This document shows positions 40,601-52,600 of a stretch of DNA of 64,000 bases, one piece after another (the first letter of the stretch is position 1; every line of letters begins with the position of its first letter). The notes beneath the pieces are model-generated. The model had not been told where the DNA came from and ran no database searches. It saw only the letters and a program-made list of their open reading frames with translations. The DNA comes from Paragonimus westermani (lineage: Eukaryota; Platyhelminthes; Trematoda; Plagiorchiida; Troglotrematidae), in assembly GCA_008508345.1 (NCBI GenBank), contig QNGE01000862.1, forward strand, positions 71,052 through 135,051, in the 5' to 3' direction. The translations under genes were made by a program, and so were the position numbers.

Positions 40601-43600
40601 CCTCTTACTGTGATGAGGTCAAGTACTGGCTCTGAGGTCAACGCATTATTGATTGATGTTCTTTTTACAGCCTGCTTCCTGCACTGAACACTGCAGTAAA
40701 CTGTTACATCCTCTCTGACCCAACCGACATAAAGTACTTGAATCCGCTGGTCTTTGGTCTGTGGACAGAAGCCCGATGACCAGTTAACTTCCTCCTATAA
40801 TAATAATTGTTCCTCTTAGGGGAGGTTATCGACTACATCCGACATGATTGAATGGATAATTTTTAAGGAATCTGTCGAAAAACATTAAACATATTACCTC
40901 CTCCACTACCCTAATCTCAGAGCTTTGCGTACGTCGTTTTTTTAATCACAATTGTCCCCGTTCAACTGATACGTAGTCAGGATGATTTCACAAATGTTTA
41001 GTATATAGCTGTCAAAATATGATTAGGATTACTTCCCACGTTTGTTGTTTACAATCACAACTGCTGTTATGTTTACCACTGATTACACCATGCGCCGAAT
41101 TTGCGATTCCCGTGGGTGTTGGCTCGTATTTCTATTTATTCCACGTATGTGGTTTTGTTACCACATCGGTTAAGCTATAGTGCCTCTGAAAACACTGCAT
41201 GGTTTCTTCTCTGAAGTTGAATCAGTTGAGGCAATTACATCGACTGACGTTCATGGTTTGAATCCGTTAGTCAGAATGCATGGCCAAAGTTTGGAAGTGG
41301 AAGCTTCTTCAACTGTCCTCATGTTGATTGCTTGAACAGGCCACTCGATATGCCGCTGTAATGCTACCAGCTAAATCCCTCCGAACCCTCCCAGTTCTGA
41401 TTATAATCAGATCAGGCCGTGAAGTAATTTCAGACCTGCACGACTCTAGTTCTAAAAGTTGAGTTTGTTGTTGTTGATGTGTGAACTACACTACACCGAG
41501 CCGGCCGATTACACGAGCTAGCTTGCGTATTAAAGTTTCACTGTAGATCCAACTAAGATTAGTTGAGGAGTTTAAGAAATCTACCGTTGTTCATAACGAT
41601 GCCGGGTTTATGCTTGCGTACGTTTGGTAATGACATCGTGACAACTAAAGGGAAATCCATTTGTCCATCTTGCCAGTTCCTTTATTTCCGTGCGCATGTT
41701 CGTGTCATACATGTAGTCAATTATTACCGATTTATCCAATCTGATACGTACATCATTATTGAGAATTCTACGTCATTGGTGGATTTTTACGTTCAGTTGA
41801 CCTATAATCGTTTAAAACATCCATAGTTTAAAAGTGAGCACGCTTCGGTTTGGAGCAGCTGTCGTTACCACTGAGCTGTTTTTGCCACCGGTACTGACAT
41901 TCTCATGTCACGTCTCTATTCGCCTACTCGAATGTTCGCCATCATGTCGACACAAAAAGCTATATGCTTATTCTTTGTCTGTTGTTTGGCTGCTGTTGAG
42001 ATGAATTCACCTCTCCTTCTGGATGAAGTAACATGTGTACCACAGAGTGCTAACAGTCTGTCATGGCATATAACTGGAAAGTGTCCTCTGGAATTTGTTG
42101 ACCTCTCCTAACCGATCCCCATTATTTGCTTGTGTTCCTTTCTTGCTCAGCGAACTTCTCCCTCCGGTGCCACCCGTCTATTTGTCTGCTCTCTCTGCTC
42201 CGCTTCCACCTCTGGAACAACCCGTTGAATCCTTTTATTTGAATCAGTGTGGCTCTCTGTCTTCCCTATCGAATCTTAATTCCACTGGTTCAGTGGATCC
42301 CCATTCCTCTCTGAGGCGCGATGATAGTGGCGGCCTAGTACACCACTCCGATCGGTCATCCCTCTGTGGGGTGGTCGGTGAAGAGGCAAAACAACAACCG
42401 CTTCGACGTCGCCGACAACGCAGTGGAACCAGCCTATCACAAAGATTATCGGTGTGTACCCAGACAGTATGTTAGTTGTTACTCGCCTCTCTAATAAGTC
42501 GATCTACATTAAGATTCCCCCGATCTATTGGAACCCATTAACACTGCATTTTTCGCTCATTGATTGTAACACTTCCCCTCTTATATTGTGTTTGTGAATG
42601 ACTCGGTTGTTCCGAGGTCTTATTGTTCACAACCAGTACAGTGTATTCAAAATGTGCTTGAGTTGACGCTTGCAGTCCCGTTATCACCTCCACTGCCCAC
42701 AACCTTCCTTTAGGTTCCATTAAATCAGTTGATACTGGATGATAACCGATTGACGATTTCTTCATCGTCATCCTCATCTCAGTCGACCAGTTCCTGTGGC
42801 TCCTCGGGCACCTTACGACTCGCAAGTGGCCGCTATCTGCCCGTATTCCCGGACGGGTTCGATCCACGTGCGCGTCTTCTACAACAAGAATGTCACAAGC
42901 TGTTCGGGCAGTCTGAGTTGGATACGGAGATCTCATCGCCACCTCGTCGCCGTCCGTCTTCTGTGCGGCAAACAACACATAGTAAACACAATCATTCTCC
43001 TCTTTCCTCTACGGAGCACGGCCAAGGTCTTCGATTGGATCGTAGCATGGAAGCCGTACAGATGATTCAGATTTTGTTACCGTTGTTATTTGAGTTGTTC
43101 ACTGAAACCACCAAACTGCAGACTCGGTTGCGTTGCTTGGAGGCGATTCAACGGTGAGTCATTATTGCTGCAATGTAATCCTTCGTCGATTCTCTCATTT
43201 AAATAGACCGGTGTGAAGATGTAAACCGTGTAATTTTCCTCCAGCGTACTGGGGAAGTGTTACTAAGTTTAGCATCAGAACCTAAAGTTCTCAGAGCTGC
43301 AATCAATAAGAATATAAACGTGGCGAAGACAGGCGATCAGATTTGAAACCCTGAATTTCGGCGTTGCGTATACTTTGAATGAGGTCACATTTTGTAGGCA
43401 CAGATGTCTGACGACTTTAATTTTGTTTCCGACCATTTTTAAAGTGCAGTTGGCTAGTTTTCCGTTCGTCCTCTATGCAGCTGATAGCACGCTGAATATT
43501 CAGGCCTACCGCCCCTATTTCGTGAAGGACATTACTCTTAATGAAAGGCTGTAGTGTGAATCTACAAAGCAGTTCACGCCTGTGTTTTCTATCCCACCCA

Positions 43601-46600
43601 GATAGTATGTGCAGGCTGGTGCGGTCCTCAGTGCACTACCGGCAAATAAAAAAATATTTGGTTTTAGAAAAGTACCTTTGCTTAGGAAAAAGTGATTGCC
43701 TCAGAGAATTTGCTGAAGTCAAACGATGAGCCGTTTCATCTGCGGCGAACACTCTGTTAGCATCCGATTGTGCGTAATATAAAACAACATACCTGAGCTT
43801 GCCGTAACTTTTTCGCCCAATATCTTCGGAATTTCTACTTCGCAATCCATTTATTACTGATCCCCCGATACTGAAGCAATCTTCATACTTGTCTTTTCTT
43901 TCCAAATCGTCTAGCACATATTCAGGTGCACATAAGATTTCTTTAACTGCCCGTTTTTACTGTTCAGCAAGATGAACCGTTTAAACTGTGAATCGCAACC
44001 AAGTCAACTGGAGCTGGCGTGGACGTCATGAACCCGAATGGTGTTTGTTGAGCTGCTGGTTCCCACACGAGGATCATTGCTGCAGCTATCGATTTTCGTC
44101 GTCAACACAGCAACGGTTGTGAATATGCGATGTTCATTTGTCAGTCTGTCGGCCATAATTTATTTACAGTAATCTCCTCCCAGTAGCCACTTCCCAATGT
44201 AGACCACTCCCATAAAATCACTTTCGTAGGACTACAGGACCTTAGAGAGAGCACACCGAAAATAGAATCATGGACCACAGTTCTGGCCCTAATTCTATTC
44301 GTTGTCTTTCTGAAGAATCTACGACGTTTTACATCACAGCTTTATAGGCTAAAGTTTGAGGTTAGTCTACTCAAAACGGCTGATTTGTTCGTTCTGCAGA
44401 CAACCTGAGGTGTCCACATCGCTGATGACACCTCCTTACCGGTTTTACGCTAAGTATGGTTGTTAAAGCAATGAACAGCAGTGAAATGCGAGTGTCACTC
44501 CATCCCGCTAGATTGCGTTTACCCTACAGATACAAGATTCGGCGGTCTCATTTTGCGTGTCCGTTACTCTTCCCTCTGACAAACGAGACACGACACACTA
44601 GGCGGATCAGGAAGCTCCCACGAATTGGGTTGTTACTTCTTCTGAGACAGTTCAGTTAATAAAGCACTGTGTTTTGTTTTTTCTATTGATAGCAATGCGA
44701 AACCCTTAAAAACACTATATAAATCAGTTGCATGACGTTCAAATGGCTTGCAGCATTTCTTCATAAAACGGTTCTTCACGTCAGTTCAATTCACTTTCCT
44801 TATCGACCCTCTTTCTCTGTTCTCATTTATAAAAAGTGGATTTCAAAGCATATGTCCGTGTTTCAATGAGCTCCTCGATTCCACTTTCTCTCCGTAGGAT
44901 GTTATTCTTTTCATGTCCGGTTTTGCTAGTCAAAACACTACACCCTCGCGTTGTGTGTAATCACATTGTGGGCATGTTGAACAATCCAGAACGACGCGTG
45001 CTCCTTTCCGGCTTACACATCGCCATCATGCTTATCGATCGTGTACCCCCGATGTTTGCTACCTACTTCCGCAAAGAGGGCATTCTGCATCAGGTTGATT
45101 TATTGAAAACCAGTCTGTCCATTGATTACCGAACGGAGTCGCGTTTGAGTGTACATTCTTCTCTGCAACACCTACCCGGTTCTACAGCCGAACAACAATC
45201 AGTGACCACCGTGCACACAGAGGTGGGTCAGTCTCACTTTAGCGTTTTTACGCGTAATGTTTGCTTCCTAACTTCTTTGATCCACCTTAAAATCGCTAAT
45301 TAGGCACTTCTAATTTCATTCTCTCCCTTCCTCAAATATGGCTACAGACTTCAGCTATCGTTGATGGTGGCCCAGGACATTCGTCGGATCTGAACAATCT
45401 CTTGGTTCCCCACTTGGCATTCGTTGATACGCAGACCAATCAGTTCACTAATAGTACTCCTTACATCCGGAAACCGTGGCGAGATACTGAGGAACACTTT
45501 ACGTCAGACACTGATCTTAACATTGATAATTCGGTCAGCATCCAAGGAAGACGAGCGAACAGCGCAGTCTCGGCTCCCGTTCTTCTGTCCTGTACAGATC
45601 ATTTTGACAAAAGGTAAGTCACTATTACGTATTCCAGCATTCTGGACACCAGCAGTGGTGCAAACCAGCTTATTTTTCGGCTCTGCATTTTCACGCTAAT
45701 TACGGCGCAATTCTGTGAGTCTAAGCCGTTTTGATGATAGCAGCATGCTTCCTGGGCTTTCAGGATATGATATGGTCAACAAGTTTCACACGAATAAGCT
45801 GAAGGTTGCACGGAATTATGAACATGGGAATGTGGCACTACTGTTCCATCCGAGTACATTTTGGGGGTCTGTTTGGCTAGACTGAAAGGTGAGGCAATCT
45901 CACTAGCAAGACCATGCTTATCAAACAGAGACCTGACAAGCCGTTGTTTTTTGTTGTGAACGCTTTGAAAATCCTTGATGGTTGATTCCCATCTGGTCGG
46001 ATGTATTAGTCACAAACTCCTATCGGATCGCTCCATTCTTAACCCAGCTTCTAAAGACTCAGAGTGGCACCACTCATGTAAACCTCTTCACACACAACGG
46101 AATAAGCGCAGTCAGATATTGGCACTCGGATGATCTCTCTTATTTGCTTCTGCAGCGGTCATGACTCAGCATTGGTAACGGATAGACTAAAGCAGTCAGA
46201 TCTAATCTAACATGAATTATCTAAGCTGTTGCTTACTGTCATTGTGAGACCGGCTTTTTTCACTAATCACATGAACTCAATTGTTTGTTGGATCATGCCC
46301 GTGTACCGTTGCACAAAACCTGTTGGGTGCAGTTTGCGTTCGGGTCGGAAAAACACACTTCCTTCCCTGTCGGTTTTGCGTTCTTTTACGCACCAGAGTT
46401 TGTTTTTTAATGTCAATTGACTGAACGTGGCTATTTCCGGTTCCTCGATTAGTCTATTTTCACACCGGCTCACACGCTGTTCGCCGCATCGCCTTATTAA
46501 ACACTCTGTTCGAGCGCTGTGTATGATTGTGCTAAACTGAAAGCACGATCATATTGTCCTTACACTGTTAGTTTCCGTTCTTGCTTACTGGTACGGAATT

Positions 46601-49600
46601 GGATCACGTTCACAGTGGGTTTAAATGTGTTAACCTTTCTTTGCATGTTGTTAGTAGATTCCACGTTATTGTCTACAGCGTCGTAGTCTTCCGGTCCACT
46701 TGTTTAAAGCGATTCCTAAGGTGTCCGATGGGATGAAGGCAGATAGGTGACCTGCATTTCTAGGAAACAGTCAATATTGTGATGCCATTTTAATGCCTGT
46801 ATAAGGTTGCATCGGTGCGCTGTCGCATCATCATATCCGGACAGAAGTCCTTATGGTTACAATCGCTACCAATTTGCCCTTTGTAGGTTAACTGGCATCC
46901 CTCTACAGCAATCTATGAATGGTCTAAGTCGCCGTTGTTTTCTATCATGGCAATTGTTATACCGTGAACGGGTCGTTCAAACTTGAATACCCACTCATGG
47001 TTACCCTTCCACGCTGCAGCTGATCACATCTGCATGCCTAGCTTCCTTTGCCTTTGACTGTTACTCAACCGAAAAGGTTCGTCATTACTATCTAGGGGTA
47101 CTTGCAGCCCATACCTTTTGAAGCGGAAACTCAAATATCTAAGTGTTTTTCTATTGAAACAGTCAAATAAATGAATCATACACGAAGCAACCTGCTGAAC
47201 TGTGGCTTACCTCGAAGCGACACTAGCATGGCTCAATCACTGTGCACTTCTAGGGACCGAATGCACTTGTACTCCCTTTTGAGCGTATCTATAAAAAAAA
47301 ATAGACAGGGATGTAGGTCTATATTACGGGGTGATAGTCGAGAATACAGAACTTTGATAACACTGGACCTGTCAGATCTATACATGGTAGCTAGAGGTTG
47401 AATTTAGTAAAATGGTTGAATGCATAAGTTGCATATGGTAAATCACTCGTATTCAATGTGTGGTCAGCTGTGCAGTAGTTAACACAGTTGCCTCATGATA
47501 GCGTGGTCGGGATTCGAATCCCGGCCGTGACAAGGGGCCGTCACACCGTTGACAATCCACAGTGAAGGCATCCCTCGTATGTACTATAAAAATTATGGAG
47601 GTATGAATGCTGCGATCAATTTGTGTTGACCGAAGTCCCTTGGTACAACACTCTGAGTAAATGGATATTCTGGCAAACATTTAGCAGTTTTGTGGTTTGC
47701 GGGTGATGTCCCACTTTTTTTCTATCCGTGTTTATTCTGACTTGTGCCCTAGGGGGTTTTATAATTCTCTTGATCGTCAACTGAGTGCTCCGTTTTTTCT
47801 AGCCCCACCTCCGACGAGGCGATGCGCTTTTGGATAGAGGCTGCGTGTCATCAACTGGGTTTTCGTGTTGGCACGCTAATGCAACAGCTACACGCGTCAG
47901 ATTCGCTTTTCTACACCAACTCACCCTCTCACCAACCTGACGTGTTCTCCAAGGTCGATCACGTGAACACCCCTATCAGTTATGATCTCTATCTGCCTTC
48001 GGTAGATCAGTCTTGTGCGATAACTTCAATCGATCTGATGCCCACATTGTCTGCAATTGCATCCCATCTTTCTTCGAATAAACCAGCTTTGTGGACGTTT
48101 GCGTTCCAACAACTAGTCGAACTGCTTCAACCAACGCGACATTCTAAATCATCCAATCAACCCGAGCCTCCATCACCTTTTGAGCTTCATAAAAGCGGTG
48201 TGACCGCAGCCCTCTTATCTTATTTAACCGCATCTGATGCCTGCGAAGTTCGATTGTGGATAATATTTCGAGTGAGTTGAACCTATGTATTTCGAGTGAG
48301 TTGACACAATTCACTTTTTCGATGCTGGATGCTTCTGCTCATTCTGATCACTCCATTTCTTTCTGTTAGATATTTTTCGGCGCTCGGTCCCGTTCGGATG
48401 TACAACTGCCGCCTACTTGCAATCTACTCAATTTAAATAAGAAACAAAGCAACGCGAAAAACTGGCCACATCTATTCCCCTTGACACCAGTGTTGTTACG
48501 CACTGACAAAGCTGAACAGTTGCGTGAAGTCGACTGTTTCATTGACCGACATGTGACCGATACTGTTAGTTTATCAAGCGGCGGCCCATCTGCTTTTCAT
48601 GTCCTACTCGACTGCCTATTGGCTTGCTTCCATCGTCATGAACACTTCCAGGTCTCCAGTTTGCCACCAACGTTGCCCGCAGACAGTTATTTGCTTTCGT
48701 TACTTCATACAGATTCGTTGTCATCAGATATGTCAGTGGAACAGACTGCGCTCTCTTCGAACCTCGCTGCCAACAAATCTGTCGATTTTCCGTTGACTAA
48801 CTTGACTGTGTCACAGAAATCCTTGACCTCAGTCTCCGGGCGGCCGTCGAGCCGTGTACGTGCCTCTCGAACACATTCGTCCAAAGTCCCGGAGAGCAAA
48901 CCTGCCAGTTTGAATGAACCCTCTACTGGGCAGCGTATAGGACTAGTTGAACCAGCACCGAGCTTGGCGGCTTCGAAAGTCTCTTCAAGGCCCACCCATT
49001 CTCCCATCAATTTTCCAATCGCTGCCACTCCAGGTATGGTATGGATCGAATTAGTGCGTTTAAGTGATGATGATGGGCAGACCGATGTGTCCAACTGTAG
49101 CACCTCACGTAATGTGTCCGGTATATTCAAATCCGGCCGCAAATCATCTTCATCCTCCACCTCTTCTAATCACTCGTCAACCGCATCCACTGCAAGTATT
49201 GAATTTTATCCGTTTGAAGTACCAAATCGATCCACACTGCAAATCACAGCTTTGGCCACCTTTCATGTAAGCTCCGATCACCAATGTTAGTGTTGTTGTT
49301 TCCTTTGCGTACCTGTCCTTTTCTCCTTTTCGAATCAGCTTTTTATAACTTTTCTCCATTTCAGATAATTGAGCGTCTTCTGCTACAACGCAATTACATT
49401 AACAGTCTGTTTCATGATGGCCTTTGGGCTCCGGATCACGACTATGGTCTGAGTAGTTTGGCCGAAGCCTATTCCGTTCACAGCCCTAGAGAAGACGAAC
49501 TGCGTAGTCTGTTAGATCCTCGGGGGTTCGATGATGGTGATGACGATGATGATGTAGAAGTAGACGATGAGGATGGCCACCATCCATTCGATGAAGTCCG

Positions 49601-52600
49601 AAAGACAAATGAATCGAGGCGTCACCGAGAGTTCACCACTCACGATCAAGCTACGTTGAAACGTTCCCACGTGGTAGCCCGTGTCAGCACCCGCTCGCAT
49701 GCCGTTTCTAACCGTTCTCACCCCCATAACCCGGAATCTACCGATCATATGTGTCACGGTGTGAATGTCGGACCAACTACAACGAATGTGGTCCCAGCGT
49801 CTTTGGTTCGTCCAACTGCATCAACAACTGAAGCTATCATCGATTCTAGTCGGTTGGCCCGATACCCTGATAGTTCGCTCTATGCTGTTGTTTCTGCCGA
49901 TGGGTTACAAGGTTCTTTACAACGCGAGTTACGTAGTCTTCTGCAACGTGAGCCAGATCCAATGTCCAACACGGATCATAGAACTAGTGAAAAAGTGGAT
50001 TGCGATGCACCTCTTCAGAATGCACAGTCTCGCGCTGAATCTTGGCGTCTACGTCGTCGTTCCACTACGAAATCGAATATTTCCGAACAGTCCTGGGCTC
50101 ATTCCTCCAGTCCTGACCCTCGATGCACGCTTCAGGCAACGAATGATCGCTCTTTGTTTCACACCTCTCAATCATCTTTGCTCCCTAGTCCACATCCGCC
50201 TGTGTCAATCATTCATACGAACAACGGAAGCAATCCGTTTCTTGCTGAACCTGCGCACCACAAACCGATCGTCACTGTACATCCAAGTGCTACAAACAGT
50301 CGCCACCGACGTTTGAAAGGTAGTTCAATTCTTGCTGCCTTCGGTGCGTTGGCTAATCTATCCAGTTCTGGCTCGCAACAAACTGGCAATCTTCATAAGC
50401 ATCATTCTTCCAAACACAATAAGTCCGTGGCGCCATCCAGCACAACCGCTACGACTACGATTACGAACCAGACGACTAGACGCCCCGTCCGAAATGCTAA
50501 TCCACACTGTTTGTTTGTGTCTTCGTCCACCTCAAACGCGTCTTCATCTTCCATGTCTCCAATCAGTATGGATGACGGCGGCGGCGGTAGTTCAAGTGAC
50601 CGTCGGGGAAGGCATCGACCCACTCTGGTGTTTTATATCGGTGACCACCAATTACCCCCCAGTTTGCCACTTTTCGAGGCAATTCGCAAGTTCAGTCCAG
50701 AATTCCAGCGCTCTATGGCTATCATTCGTGCATCTCAGCGACGCCCATCTTCGTGTGCTTTAAGTGAAGAAGATCTGCTCGGAGGTACAGCATCATTGAC
50801 AGGCCGGGAAATGGAAGAACTGGTATGTTAACTGGGTTTCGTCTTCATGGTTTGTTTATTTCCACATTCCATCCTTCCTCATTTGTGCCTGACTGGAATT
50901 AATTAAAACAAACTGTTCATTCAGTGTCTGCTATCGTGAATTCAGTTAAACTTCCTTCTCCAATTTGGCACCACAAGACGTCTCATTTGCTGTGTAACAT
51001 ACTGAGGCACACTAGTGAGCTGACTACTGTGGGGCTGCTCGAATCTAATCAAGCCTAGTTCCCTCTGGCTGTAAAAACTGCCTTTGCTATTCTCTTTGCG
51101 AAGTTCGCTGCAAGCTTATAGTAGGCTGCCCGCTATAATGCTCCTCCTCATTAGAACATCACAAGCAGCAAACAATGGGACTGCTTATCCCTGTCCTTTT
51201 AGGCAGCCATGCTTCCGGATTATTCGGTGCGACCGTTCTGCGTGGAGTTGCAGAGTGTTCCTCGCAGTGTTCAACAGCCAATTGGACGCTGATTGAATCG
51301 TGCCGGATTGGACAGATTGTCGTTTGAAATGTCGACTGGGGGTGTGCATAACTCGCCGAGTGGAATGCTAGGGATTTATGCAGATATCGTTGCCGTAATT
51401 CCGGTTTGTTCACAATTTATGGTCGGGCGGTGTACATCCTGTCCTAATTACTGAGGCTGGCTAACTTAAGAGAAGAGGCGTGTGATGAGAAAAACGATGA
51501 ACCTAGCGATCAAAGTTGACCAAACTGTATTCTACGCAGCTTTCCTCAAAGTGGTGTACCGTTTTTGTTTCCGCTTCATCAAGGGCTAACGGGAACATTA
51601 TCTAAATGATTAATCGAATGATATGCGCCTGATCTTTCTTGTGTTTGGCCTCGTGGTCGTTCACAAACGGTTTAGGATTCCGGCAACCACATGCCTTAAT
51701 ATACCTTCGATGGACGCAGCCGGCTTATCGCTTAAGCTTACCGTTAAACGTCATGCATATTTACCATCGTTCCTTCAAACGCTGATCCATGCAACACTCT
51801 TTTGGTCACAATTGTGTGCGATCTCGACCTTTCAAGACCGTGTGTGCGTGCGTTTGACGTGTTGAACTGTTTTCCCCACTTCACGTCGAACTGTCTTGCT
51901 GAACCTGCACGACTGCGAACACAACACACATTCAACAACAAAATTATGCAGCCGTTCTATCTTTTAACAGTACCCCGCTTTTTATCAAGTTGACGACAGT
52001 CATATCTCTTAACAACCGAACAACTGTTATTGAAACGTGGTAGATCAGCTTTTGTGTGAAATCTTTGGAAGTAAAGTGTTGCGTAGAAGTAGGGAGAATT
52101 GTGATAAAACTTAACGACTATTCTGTGTGCCACAATTCTGCTTTTGCCATATGGTTTCAGAACTTCGACACAGCGTTCCGATGCATTTCCGATGAGCGAC
52201 AATAGTATTTTCAGACATAAGCTCTCTCATCCCTGCTTCGAAGCTACCACCAATTCGGCCATCATGCTATTTACCTTGAAGTTCTTGTATAATAAGCTAA
52301 CATGCTCCACAGATCAAGAGTTTGCAGGCCAGTTTAAAACATCAATTTCTATAAGTAGTTGATATATCCTTGTGAAATATATAACGCACGATTTGAAAAT
52401 AGCAACCTCTCGCCGTTTTGAAGAGGGCTCAACCTCATGTCAGTGCATGCACCCCCAGATCACTGATACTGTGACTCAGCAACTTGGCCGTAAACTAGGG
52501 TACGATACGTATACGACCCTCAAGCCACCTGACACTGAAGTCACCACCTACCGTGGGGTCTGATAGCAACTTGACAGACTCGGTTGACCGCATAAACTTG

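Noticed and set aside
47459..47540. Functional tRNA gene
   Set aside because: The B box is good but I could not pair a proper acceptor stem, and a related degraded copy exists at 22.6 kb, so a SINE or pseudogene is more likely.
51159..51413. 84-codon minus-strand frame
   Set aside because: No transposon or gene motif found; isolated within an intron.
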